From Peromyscus leucopus (lineage: Eukaryota; Chordata; Mammalia; Rodentia; Cricetidae), in assembly GCF_004664715.2 (NCBI RefSeq), contig NC_051063.1, positions 115,988,829 through 116,052,828 of the forward strand: a stretch of 64,000 nt of DNA, read 5' to 3'. Both the position numbers and the translations under genes were made by a program. Shown one piece after another: positions 43,456-54,013 of the stretch (position 1 is the stretch's first letter; every line of letters begins with the position of its first letter). The notes beneath the pieces were generated by a model. It made no database searches. It had not been told where the DNA came from and saw nothing but the letters and a program-made list of their open reading frames with translations.

Positions 43456-44615
43456 AAAAGAGCCTTGAACTGTTTTCTTCACCGGCTTGATTGGTTTTTC
43501 TTTGGTTATATGCAGTGGTAAAAAACAATGTCATTATGAAATTTATAGGCAAATGGATGGAACTAGAAAAAAAAATCATCCCGAGGGAGGTAACCCAGAC
43601 CCAGAAAGACAAACATGGTATGTACTCACTCATAAATGAATATTAGATGCAAAGCAAAGAATAACCAGGCTACAATCCACAACTTCAGAGAAGCTAGATA
43701 AAGAGGAGGACACTAAGAGGGTCATACATGGATCACCCTAGAAAGGGGAAACAGTTAAGATATTCTGGGTAAGTTGGGAGGGAGGAATAGAGGGGAGGGG
43801 ATGGAAGGTTGGAATATGAGGGCTTGAGATGGCTGAGTTTGGGAAGAGATGGGGAGGTAGAGCAATGAAAGAGATATCTTGACAGAGTGTACCATTAAGG
43901 GGATGGGGAGAAATCTGTAGCTAGGGAAAACCCCAGGAACTCACAAGATTGTTCCCAGCTAAAACTCATAGCAATGATGGACAGGGTGCTTAAACTAGCC
44001 TTCCCCTGCACTTAGATTGGTGTCTACCCTAATTGTCATCATAGAACCTACATCCAGTGACTGATGGAAGCAGATACAGCAACCTACAGCCAAGAACTTG
44101 GCCAAGAACCTGGAGTTCAGTTGAAGAGAGGGAGGAAGGATTATAGGAGCAAGGGGGTCAGAATCATGATAGGAAAAATCACAGAGATAGCTGACCCAAG
44201 CTAGTGGGAGCTCAGGGACTCTGAACTGACAGCTGGGGAGCCTGCATTGGACCAAACTAGGCCTTCTAAATGTGGATGAAAATTGTGTGGCTTGATGTGT
44301 TTTTTTTTTTTTTTTTTGATACCCTGGCAATAGGACCAGGTCTTATCCAAGGTACATGAACTGACTTTTTAGAATCTATTCCCTATGGTGTGATGTCTTA
44401 CTCAGTCTTGATGCAGGGGGAAGGGGCTAGGTCCAGCCCCAACTTGGTATGCCAGCCTGTGTTGACTGCCCAATGGAGGCCTTACCCTCTATGAGGAGGG
44501 GATAGGGGAGGGATGAGTATAGGTGTGGGGAGCAGAAGGGGAGGGAGGGGGAACAAGGGTTAGTATGTAAAATAAAAGAAATTTTTTAAAATAAAAAATG
44601 AAATAAAAGAGCATA
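43456..44615 (+). mobile_element. L1 3' end with non-L1 leader
   Basis: The first about 65 bp (43456-43520) are not L1. From AAAAACAATGTCATTATGAA on, the sequence is L1 ORF2 end and 3' UTR: GGTAACCCAGACCCAGAAAG, ATGTACTCACTCATAAATG-type words, the G-rich 3' UTR, and an A-rich tail at 44571-44615. A run of about 18 T at 44301-44318 interrupts the 3' UTR. The first 220 bp exist again at 42121-42340. Confidence 0.85.
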
Positions 44616-44983
44616 AAGTTGGGTGAGGAGCAGTAGAGGCAGTTGGAAGGAAGGAGTAGATGGATATGGTCAATATGCATTGTAAATGTATAAAACTTCA
44701 AAGAATAAAAACAAATTATTTGAAAAAGAAAGTAAAATATGGAAATTGGTCTATCCAGAAGTATCTTAATGCAGCATGTGATTTCTAAGACCAAAATTGA
44801 CCTGAAGGGTTTCAGATATGGATCTCTCCCATAACACATAGTTTCCAGACTTTTTGTAAAATACAACATCAGAAAAAACAGACTATACATTTTTCCCCAG
44901 ATGTACTAGATTTAATAAAGATGCAGTGGTAGAATTCTGTCCTGTTGAGATTTCCCAATATATTTCCTTTTAGATCATTATAC
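44616..44983. other. Unassigned, with weak old L1 tail
   Basis: 44620-44710 (GGTGAGGAGCAGTAGAGGCA... AAAACTTC) may be another old L1 3' tail; the rest is unassigned. The 133-codon minus frame 44489-44890 spans the L1 tail and is spurious. Confidence 0.4.
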
Positions 44984-45055
44984 ACTCTACTGGGTGTGGT
45001 GTCATATACCTATAATCCTTGCACTATCAATGGGCAGACGGGGAGGCCCACAAAG
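44984..45055 (+). mobile_element. B1-related SINE, left part
   Basis: CTGGGTGTGGTGTCATATAC, CTATAATCCTTGCACTATCA follow the B1 head; interrupted by the LTR at 45062 and taken up again at 45424. Confidence 0.6.
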
Positions 45056-45061
45056 GTTTCC

Positions 45062-45423
45062 TAGTGAGATCTGAGCTTGCTTTACCCAACAGAGCTGCAT
45101 TAGAGGACTGTTTGACCACATGTGTGGTAACCAGGTGATTGGAAGAGTCTGTACTTGGCTGTTCTAGTGGGAGGTCTTTTGTTCCACCCCTTGACATTCC
45201 TATAAATGACCCTTTAGAAGATACAGGAGAGGCCGGTGGATATTGATCCATGTCCTCCTGAGGCTATCTTGTATTTCTATCTGTTTCTCTCCCCTCTATC
45301 TTTCTATCTAGATATTTCTTACTCCTCCCTCCTCAAGAGTAACCTGGGGAGAAATTGGGAGCATGTCTCCCACAGAGAAATGAGTAGGCCTCTCTCCCAC
45401 AGGCTGAGGAAGAAACTGCTGCA
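45062..45423 (+). mobile_element. Solo LTR (RLTR10-like)
   Basis: Reads like a rodent class II LTR: GATTGGAAGAGTCTGTACTT, GGTCTTTTGTTCCACCCCTT, then a TATAAA at about 45201 and GATCCATGTCCTCCTGAGGC. It splits a B1-like SINE. GTTTCC at 45056-45061 and GTTTCA at 45424-45429 may be the 6-bp duplication. The family name is from memory. Confidence 0.55.
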
Positions 45424-45510
45424 GTTTCAGAGCAACCTGGGCTAGCAAGCATCAGGCAAGCATAGCTTGTAGAATGAGACCGTCTCGAAGAAAGTAAAAC
45501 AAAATGACAA
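45424..45510 (+). mobile_element. B1-related SINE, right part
   Basis: AGAGCAACCTGGGCTAGC, then GAATGAGACCGTCTCGAAG and an A-rich tail: the end of a B1-type SINE begun at 44984. Confidence 0.55.
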
Positions 45511-45744
45511 TAAATTTCAAATAAATTACAACAAAGAGATAGATAAGTGGCGAGGAAGGTAAAGAAGGGGATTTTCATCAGTCTGAGTCCATTGGGAAGA
45601 CCATAAAAAGGGGCTCTAGTGGCTCAGATGTGTCTTCTAGGTGCTGCATGAACTTTGAGATTTTATTGGGGGAAAACTATGTAGAAGGTTGAGCTTGGTG
45701 TTAGAGTCAGTAATCTTGGTCAGATGACTGGTGTCACAGATTAT
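45511..45744. other. Unassigned
   Basis: Short stretch without a recognised element. Confidence 0.4.
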
Positions 45745-45973
45745 TACAATCAATCCACATGAGTCTATTAAATGGGTAACAGAATTTATTAAGATATAAA
45801 TTGAGGAAATACACTCACAAACACAGAACGGAGAAGACAGCAGAAGTTGTCCTCTGATCTGACCGGGAGTGAATCTACCTCCCAGGCAGGAGCAGGGAGA
45901 AGGGGAACAGGAAGTACCGCCTCCTTTGGGCTGTATAGGCTAAGGTCATGGGCTGAGCAAATACCACCACAAG
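45745..45973 (-). repeat. LTR-like dispersed repeat, copy 1
   Basis: Matches 60234-60502 over its length (AATCAATCCACATGAGTCTA, GGAGCAGGGAGAAGGGG, CAAATACCACCACA). In the reverse sense it has an AATAAATTCTGTTAC word near its end, like an LTR polyadenylation signal. About 40 bp present in copy 2 are missing here. Confidence 0.6.
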
Positions 45974-47045
45974 AGATCATGACCACAATTCCAGTCCTGT
46001 GAACTGTTCTGGAGAAGTTGTCACCCCTGTAATCACTTGAGGGAAGCAATCAGTTTTCCATGAGATGATTGCCTCTGCTCTGAGGGCACAGGCTTAGCCC
46101 CTGTTGTGGGAATGGTCTAATCTCATTCTGAGCTAATCTAGTCTGTGAGGTTCGCTATTGCTTGGGAATAGTTTTGTGAGCATTTCATAAAGATGTGATC
46201 ACACTAAGTCCTTAGTGACTTAGAACAAAAAAAGTTTTATTGTTTTAGGATTTTGCATATGAGAATTTGGGCAGAACTTTTCTCTGTGCTTCTATTACAT
46301 CATGTGGCAACCATAACACTGTCAGAAGTTCCCCACTGGCTTTAAGTCACGAGGGACCAATAGTAGCTTCTTCATCATACTAGCACCTTGGCTGTAATGA
46401 CTAGAATGTCTGAAAACCTAGGCTCAGAGATCAAGTGAATTACCTACACATAGTTTTTGAGTTATGGTCATAGTCATGTCTCAACAACGACGGACCAGAA
46501 AACAAACTTGTCTTTAATACAGAGAGGTGTGAAAGGCTTGAAGGAGCTTTGTAGAAAATGGAGCAGGTGTGTGGGTGAGTAGGGGTACATTTGGAGCTGT
46601 TCAATAACAATGTCTTGTTTCCCTTTTCTTTGTGCTCAGCTGATTCTCCAAATGAGCCTCTAAAGAGGCTTATCTTAGTGCCTGCTTGATCTCAGAGCTG
46701 AGGCAGATAGGTACACAGGACTTTGAGGGGGACAAAGTGAGCAGGTAAGTAATGGAAATTCTGTCATCTCACATCACAAGTGAAAACTAAATTAAAAGTA
46801 CTATAGACCTAGTAGTCAAACATAAATTGATAATACTCTGAGAAATAAAAGAGTAATAGAAAATGTTTGTGGCCTTATTGTATGTAAGCTTTCAGGACAA
46901 TAAACAAGCCAAACCAACAAAAATGAATGAGAACCATAAGAAAAAAAAAAACAAATACAAACAAGAAAACAAAAACACAGTTGAGTGGACTTTATGAAAA
47001 CTGAAAGCTACCCCTTTGGAAGACACTGTTAGGAAAATTAAACAA
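45974..47045. other. Unassigned, possible ancient repeat remains
   Basis: 46230-46460 has words reminiscent of old mammalian repeats (TTTGCATATGAGAATTTGGG; CCTAGGCTCAGAGATCAAGT like a reversed MIR core), all too weak to call. Confidence 0.35.
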
Positions 47046-47047
47046 GA

Positions 47048-47090
<43 letters not shown>
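47046..47090. repeat. (TG)n microsatellite
   Basis: About 22 TG units, then imperfect ATCTGTGTGTGAG. Explains the poly-Thr/His minus frame at 46892-47188. Confidence 0.95.
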
Positions 47091-47092
<2 letters not shown>

Positions 47093-47469
47093 CTGTGTGT
47101 GAGACAAAAGACTTGAATTCTGCAAACAAAGAGCACCTGAAAATGTAGCAAATGAACTAATTTGTAAAAATTTAGGAAAATACTTCATTAATTAAAATCA
47201 CAGCGGGACATCGGGAGACATCCTCCCTAAGGCTAAAATTACAGTGACAGAAATAACAAGCATTGGGAAGAAACTGGAAAAAGACGAATACAAAGCTGTT
47301 GGTAATATAAAAGATACTGCTTTGAAATACTGCCAGTTTGTTTTCTTTTATAAAGTTAAGCATATACTTCAAACACAATGGCACAATCTCAGACATCTGT
47401 ACCCACACAAGGAGAATGAAAACTGTTACATAACAGGAACTCCAAGCTTCTCATAGCTATGCTAGTTTT
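47091..47469. other. Unassigned
   Basis: Nothing recognised; frames at 47172-47408 and 47244-47456 overlap on opposite strands and have no domain. Confidence 0.4.
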
Positions 47470-47880
47470 CCAAGGCTATATGATATTTTGTAACAGACTT
47501 AGTGACTTTATCTTCTTCTGCTTTAACTTTGAAATCAAGGTGCTTTCTAAGTTTAAAGCTCTGAAGACTTCCTTCTCTCCTTCCTTGCTTCTATGGTCTG
47601 GCAGCAGCCATAGGTGTTTTAGGTTGTTAATTGCATTCCTGCAACTTTCCCTTCTGTCTTTACACAGCCGTGTTCCTTGTAGGCATGGTAGCCACTCAGT
47701 GTCTCTTCTCCTTTTCTTTTAATGACATCAGTCTTATCAGATTTAGACCCATTTCACCCCATATAATATCACTTTAATTAATCATATCTACAAAGATTCT
47801 ATTTATAAATAAAGTCATATTCTGACATTCTCTGTAGATATAAAATTTTCAGGGACACTATTGTACCCAGTATAGTCGAC
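47470..47880 (-). mobile_element. MLT1-like MaLR LTR
   Basis: In reverse it follows the order of MLT1-type LTRs: a start with a GACACTATTGTACCC-like word on the plus strand at 47852-47872, CATATTCTGACATTCTCTGT, AAAGATTCTATTTATAAATA, TTAATTAATCATATCTACAA. An ancient eutherian ERVL-MaLR element, much diverged. Confidence 0.5.
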
Positions 47881-47908
47881 CTCTCAAATTCACACACGCA
47901 CACACACA

Positions 47909-47944
<36 letters not shown>

Positions 47945-48005
47945 TTATAAGCTATGTCTCAAATTCACACACACATATATACACATACATATACTATAAG
48001 CTACA
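47881..48005. repeat. Imperfect direct repeat carrying (CA)n
   Basis: TCTCAAATTCACACAC ... ATAAGCTA occurs twice (about 47883-47955 and 47958-48004). The first copy has about 25 CA units, the second a CA/TA mixture. Confidence 0.75.
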
Positions 48006-48272
48006 TCACACCATCCCGACATCTTAAATAATTTGGTCTTATCCTACATTAGTTCTGTATTCCGTTTGAGTGTCACCTCAATATGGATCTGATCATCAAA
48101 ATCATCAAAATTAGATATGGGTAAAACTACAGGTATGGTCCATAATGGGACATGGCTGTTCTTCATCTACTGACCTCGGAACTTGGAGGACAAGCTTCAC
48201 TTCTCCAGTACAGTGGTGGGACAGGTCTATGGTCAACTTTACCACCTGACCAAGAGGAAGAAGAAAGAACAG
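48006..48272. other. Unassigned; ends in target duplication
   Basis: No repeat recognised up to GAACAG (48267-48272), the left target duplication of the next LTR. Confidence 0.5.
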
Positions 48273-48762
48273 TGTAGATGAATTTTTAAATGGTCTTACT
48301 AAATAAAAACATGGAGCCAAATATAGGGGTGAAAGCCTTAGAGAAATCATTGAAATAGGGAAAGCCACCAGCCAACTTTACCTCACCAACTCTGCAGCTT
48401 CCAAATGTGAGTTACTTCCTGTCTACCCACATCTATATGCCTTGCTGTTCTGCCATCTGATTGTTCTCGCCATTCAGCTACATCACCTCCTCTTCCTACA
48501 CAGCTCTGTCACTTCCTGTCTGTCTGTACAGCCCTCCAGATCTCCATGGTTAACTAGTTTTGGAATTTAAGACATGTGCCACCACACCTGGCTCTGTTTC
48601 CAGTGTGGCCTTGAACACACAGAAATCCTGCCTGCCAAGTGATAGGATTAAGGGCATGTGCTACGGCTGCCTGACTTCTTTGTTTACTTATAATGGCTGG
48701 CATTTTTCCTCTGATCTCCAGGCAAGCTTTATTTATTAAAGCACAAATAAAATATCACCACA
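48273..48762 (-). mobile_element. Solo LTR with 6-bp target duplication
   Basis: In its own sense TGTGGTGATATTTTATTT ... ATTCATCTACA, 490 bp, bracketed by GAACAG at 48267-48272 and 48763-48768. A 6-bp duplication with TG/CA ends indicates a class II ERV LTR. Collinear with 17483-17966, including a B1-like segment in the middle (CAGTGTGGCCTTGAACACAC, GTGATAGGATTAAGGGC). No internal region remains. Confidence 0.8.
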
Positions 48763-48768
48763 GAACAG

Positions 48769-49665
48769 TAGGGCTTTTTGTTTTAAATAAGTTCAAAACA
48801 TCATTAGATTTCAAAGCCTGACAAGAGCCTCTACACCTCCACATTTTGTCCTCTGGTGTAGAATGATTCTGTGAGAATGCTGTTCTTCCTCTCCCTACAG
48901 CCATCTTGCCCACTGTGTCTGAGAAAATGTGTGCATGTCCACCTGTGAAGTCTGCTCCCATGTGAAGTCGGCTCTTAGAATCTTCCAGATTTTTCTCCCT
49001 CTCTTTATCTTAATTTTAACTTTCTGTTTGAGTTCAAATTTTGAGGTTTGAATATGTAAGGAGACCAGGACTTTTAGTATTGGGAGTCTCACTCCTGAAT
49101 ATATTACAATTAAGCCTATATGCTCAAAGAGATAATGACAACCATAAAGATTCTTTGTCTAGCAAACACTCCAGTCTTCAGTTAAAGTTGTTACTCCCCC
49201 ATTTCAAACTGAATGCCAATATTTTGACTCCATGTTCTACACATTACTTTGTCCTCAGAAGGCAGTAAGTAAATTATCCTTCATTATCTGACTGAACAGA
49301 AACAAAAGGTTGAAGTCCAAAAACATCCATGTATCTGGAGTATGGAAAAGTCTGCTTAGTAGACATTGAATATCTCATTTTCGTTCATCCCAAACTTGCT
49401 TCTGTCCACTTGTGTACAAACTTTAAGTTTTGTACACATAAATGAATACACATGCATACATAGTCTCTGAGGTGGGTACACAAGTACCATGTGCAATGGC
49501 CTACTTTGATTGTTTGTTTTCTATCATTTTCCTGAGAAAAGAAAATATCCACTTCATTTTATGGGAGAGGTTTAATGCTCAGGCATCTTAATTGCGATAA
49601 TTCTTTAATTTTTTGACAAATATTTATTGAACTTTTTCTAAATTCTAGCATCACAACAGATAGCA

Positions 49666-49666
<1 letters not shown>
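48769..49666. other. Unassigned
   Basis: No recognised repeat or gene. Confidence 0.4.

Positions 49667-49711
<45 letters not shown>
49667..49711. repeat. (CA)n microsatellite
   Basis: About 22 uninterrupted CA units. Confidence 0.95.
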
Positions 49712-49712
<1 letters not shown>

Positions 49713-50379
49713 TTTGAGGAACTGATTTAGAAAGTTACACCATAAGCTGTTCTGAATCAGAAAGGTAGACTAGTGGGATGGAGATCCAGATTTATTTTGT
49801 GGCTCAAGTACAAATGTAGTTTAAAGGCAGAATGCTTTCTTCCTTTGAGACATCTACTTTATATACCTGCAACTGATTGGCTGAGGCCCATTCATACTGA
49901 ATCTGTCCATTGTATCTGAAGTCCCCTGACTTGGTGACTCACCACTTAATGTTTCTGTCTCCTTTGACTTTATAGTTCTCTCCATCCAGTGAACAAATGT
50001 TTACATTGAAATTTCTCTGTTAAAGCATTGGTATATTTGGTATCATAAGTGACCTCTAACAGAAACAGAATTATATTTTCTCCTTGCAGATCAAATGGGG
50101 AAAGATAAATTGAGACACTTTTTCTTGTTTGTTTTGGTTTTCAGTTGTACTGAACTGAGGCTTTCAAGCCTGTCAGAGTTTGGAACTCTGATAACAACCT
50201 ACTTGAAACTGGAGCTAAGAATGTCTAATAATTAATTACTCCTTGCAATAGTTATTTGTGTGATTGTGGAAATTTGAGACCTTTACTTCTATTCAACATG
50301 AGAATTGAAGAAGGGATGGCAATTTTAAATAACTTCAATCAGCCCTTCCCCCTCTAGCCCCAGAGAACAGAAAATAGGG
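49712..50379. other. Unassigned
   Basis: No recognised repeat or gene. Confidence 0.4.
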
Positions 50380-51085
50380 ATAATACTGAAATTGCTGTTA
50401 TCATACTGATAAAAAGATGAAAAATGTTGGTGAGGGTGTGGAAATGGGAAATTATTGCACACTATTTGAAGATAAATTAGTGCAATTATTGTAGAAAACA
50501 GTATAGAGGTTCCTTGCAAATCAAAGCAGAAATGTTGGAAGATTATCTATGACAATCCCAACTAGAGCATCTATACCCACAGTCAATTTGATAAAGACAT
50601 TTGTGTTGTTTATTGAAGCATTATTCACATTAACTAAGAGATTAATTAAACCAGAGCCACAGTTGCAGTTCAGTGGTAGAATTCATGTTTTGCACATGTG
50701 CAGCCTAGTGTTTGATTTCTAATACCACAAAAAAAAGAAAGGAAAAAAAGTAGACTCTAGCAACATGTCTATCAGCAAAATAGACAAAGAGATGTTATAA
50801 ATATACAATGAGGTACTAACCACACAGAAACAGAAGGAAATTTATAAGAATATAAATGATCTTGGAAAACATTATGTTGCCAGGAACAGGGAGATATGCC
50901 AAAAGTTTACTTTTGCAGTTGATCACAGTGTAGTTACTAAAGGTCAGTCAGGTCAGTGGCTGGGAAAGGGACTGAGGACATACTGGCCAAATGTTACAAT
51001 AAGGTCAGAGAATCATTGCATTCTGTAGTTGATAACAATATCTTATACTCTCAAGACTTCTAAGAGTATATTTTAAGAATTTTCA
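50380..51085 (+). pseudogene. Ancient L1 ORF2 end and 3' UTR
   Basis: GATGAAAAATGTTGGTGAGG, TGTAGAAAACAGTATAGAGG, AAGCATTATTCACATTAACT and GGAAAACATTATGTTGCCAG follow L1 ORF2 order at high divergence. A 3' UTR-like section follows to about 51085. Split by an ID-like SINE at 50657. Confidence 0.7.
50657..50747 (+). mobile_element. ID-type SINE
   Basis: GCAGTTCAGTGGTAGAATTC (A-box region), CACATGTGCAGCCTAGTG, TTTGATTTCTAATACCAC (B-box region), then A-rich tail AAAAAAAAGAAAGGAAAAAA. A decayed tRNA-Ala/BC1-type element. Confidence 0.7.
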
Positions 51086-52429
51086 TCACAATAGTAATAA
51101 AGCAGACAGTTCATATGCTTATTATTTTTATTTTAGTACCCATATATATGTATATATATAAACACATGCTACATATATCATTTATACATATGATACATAT
51201 ACATCAAACATCATGTGGTACATGACCAATATCTAATTTTATCTTTCCACTAGAAGACAAAAATAAAATTTACCTGAAAACACACATATATCTATATACT
51301 ATTTTTGGAATATCTATGTTTATAGACATACATATGTACCAGAGAGGATAGTGAATAGAGTTAAACTATTCTGGTCTTCCCATTTAAAGTCAGAAATTGA
51401 TAATAAATAGACTTTTATAAGTTAAAGAAAATCATGAAACTAGGAGAAAAGGAGTATATCGCCTCTAACTTGGCCCAGGAGAAAATACTGATCATTTTAA
51501 CAGAAGACAAGATGAGAGTCAAACAGTTGACATGAGAAGCTAAAAGCACTTAATCAGATAATAGACGTTAATCTGCCTATAAAAATAAATTCAATTCATA
51601 TAGATGAAGTCAGTGATCTAATTTTTAAAAGCCAGATTTTGCTCTCTAGAGTCATATCTAAAACAAGATAGAGAATTTTTTTTTTCAAATAAGGGTGTAA
51701 ATGATTTGTCAAGAAGTCTCAGAAAAGACAGTACACTGATTTTTTTGTTCAGGCTACAAAGAAAAACTACAGCCAACTCTAGATATAAAGACAAGTTTAA
51801 ACATGAGACTTTCTAAGGATTTCTTGTTTATTGGCCAGGGTTGTATCTCAGAATTCTTCTAAATTGTGCTTCTAGCAACAAGAGGTTAAGCCATGGCTCC
51901 TGTTTATCATCAGCTTGTATAGCCTGAGGAGGAGTCATCTATATTTATAATGCTAAATTAAGACAGCCAAAACATGGGAAAAAGTCAGAAAACTGTACCC
52001 CAACCCGGGACCTTTCCATTTCAGCAGCCTGAAGATATTACTCTCATTTCTAAAAGACTAATCAGAGAATGCAAAAAACTCCCCATAGGGAAAGCTCTGG
52101 AAAAATAAAAATGATCTGTTCTGCAAACTAATTTTGTTTTCTCTCTTTTATCTTCAAGTTCCTTGTTTTCCTTGTAGCAATGTGGAGGGAATAAAATTCA
52201 GAAAACATAACTTTTTCGTACAATTGTTATTATCTGTTTTTCAAGCTTTTTCATATTCTTTTCAACTTAGAAAGTTAGATGGGAGATTTGTATAATTGTG
52301 ACATAGCATATCTCACTTGTGTTTGGAAGTAATGCAAAAGGAATTTAATTATGAATTGAAATTTCTATAATAAAAAGCTATTCTTTAATTTAATAGTATT
52401 GTAAAATTTAAAAAAAAAGAACCTGATTA
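51086..52429. other. Unassigned, AT-rich
   Basis: A TA/CATA-rich low-complexity patch lies at 51130-51310. The rest shows no recognised element. Confidence 0.4.
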
Positions 52430-52639
52430 AGCATTCAGGCTTTTGAGCAGAATTTCAGCTGAGACCCATTCTGGATGAGGACTCAGAGGCTTCCAGTCTC
52501 AGGAAACAGGACCAGCTGAGGAATTGGCAAGATGAGATAGCTGTGGCCTGTTCTTTCTCTCTGATCTACCAGCATTGACCCCAATAACTGGCCTCAGGTT
52601 TGATTTTATTAATAAGAACTTTTAAGATTCCTGCTACAT
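52430..52639 (+). mobile_element. Partial LTR, same family as 17483 and 48273
   Basis: Covers only the 3' part of the LTR, in plus orientation: GGCTTTTGAGCAGAATTTCA, GGATGAGGACTCAGAGGCTT, CCAGTCTCAGGAAACAGGAC, TGATTTTATTAATAAGAACT, closing CTGCTACA at 52632-52639. A run of A precedes it. This copy best shows the shared block with the L1 5' UTR at 59309-59385. Confidence 0.7.
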
Positions 52640-53444
52640 ATAAGCCATCATATGAGGGAAGGTATGGTGTCTGGCTGTGGTGTCAACTGAAGCCTGGGTT
52701 GGCTGTTTATATAGGTATTTAGGAAGCAGAGAGGCCAGAGCTCAAGATTGGCTGGGTTGTAACTTGGGGTTTGACCCTCAACCACCCCTCTTTCTCATTG
52801 ACACTTCCTAAATGTTCCATAAGCTTCCAGAATAACACCACCTACTAAGACCTACTAAAGATTATGTTTTCAACTATATGACCCAGAAGGGGACATTTCA
52901 CATCAAACTAAGGGAGCCTCATTAAGTAGCCAAGGCTGGCTCCCACATGGGTCCACCTATTTCAACACTCTGAACACTCAGGATTCCAAGGGTGCACTAA
53001 TGTGCCTGATTTCATGTGTATTATATTATATCCCTGTTTTCACAAACTCATGAATGAATGAATGTCTGTATTAATTTTATACTTGGGACCTTCTACTTGG
53101 AATGCTACTTCATTTTCTCTCTTTGCTACTGTGTCATTTAAAAGCTGCTAGTCTATGCTCCACTGTGAAAAGTTATTTTTTTTTAATCATCTAACTCGAC
53201 ATACAGTTTCCTTTATTTCAGTTGCCTTAAGTCTTGATTTTTACTAGCTTTATTTTTAAAGTTCTTTGAGAAAAGAGAAGACACTCAGGTTACATTTACT
53301 AATTTAATTAAATGAAAAAATCTAAATGCTGTCTCTAAATAAATGTAATTGTATTTTATAAGTTCAGTACCTAAGTGTCATATAGGCAGTTTTGTGGCTA
53401 TCTTTTAAATTGTGAAGACTATGAGAAATCTGAGAGAAATTGAA
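52640..53444. other. Unassigned, possible old repeat
   Basis: 52700-52920 (AGGCCAGAGCTCAAGATTGG, GGGGACATTTCACATCAAAC) resembles a rodent-wide repeat that I cannot name. No gene. Confidence 0.35.
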
Positions 53445-53458
53445 ACATGTTCATTTTT
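53445..53458. other. Target duplication, left, of young full-length L1
   Basis: ACATGTTCATTTTT, identical to 59744-59757. Confidence 0.9.
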
Positions 53459-54013
53459 TTCTTTTTTGTCTTTTTTATTTTATTTATTTTTTTATTATTA
53501 TATATTTTATTTTACAATACCATTCAGTTCTACATATCAGCCACGGGTTCCCCTATTCTCCCCCCTCCCACACCCTCCCCTTACCCCAGCCTAACCCCCC
53601 ATTCCCACCTCCTCCAGGGCAAATCCTCCCCCGAGGACTGCAATCAACCTGGTAGACTCAGTCCAGGCAGGTCCAGTCCCTTCCTCCCAGACTGAGCCAA
53701 GTGTCCCTGCATAAGCTCCAGGTTTCAAACAGTCAACTCATGCAATGAGCACAGGACTTGGTCCCACTGCCTAGTTGCCTCCCAAACTGATCAAGCCAAT
53801 CAACTGTCTCACCTATTCAGAGGGCCTGATCCAGCTGGGGGCCCTCAGCCTTTGGTTCATAGTTCATGTGTTTCCATTCATTTGGCTATTTTTTTCAATA
53901 ATTGAGTAGAACCAAAATTTATTATAAGCCACAGTTGTCCTAGGGACCTCCATACTATATATATAGCCTCCATGGTTCTATGGGCTGTGGTCTGATTGTT
54001 CTTTATTTTATAT
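53459..54013 (-). repeat. 3' UTR and tail of the young L1
   Basis: T/A-rich tail side, then CTACATATCAGCCACGGGTT, a C-rich tract and TCAACCTGGTAGACTCAGTC. Same 3' end subtype as 1-236, 41149 and 63433. The overlapping frames at 53412-53695 are in the tail. Confidence 0.9.
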
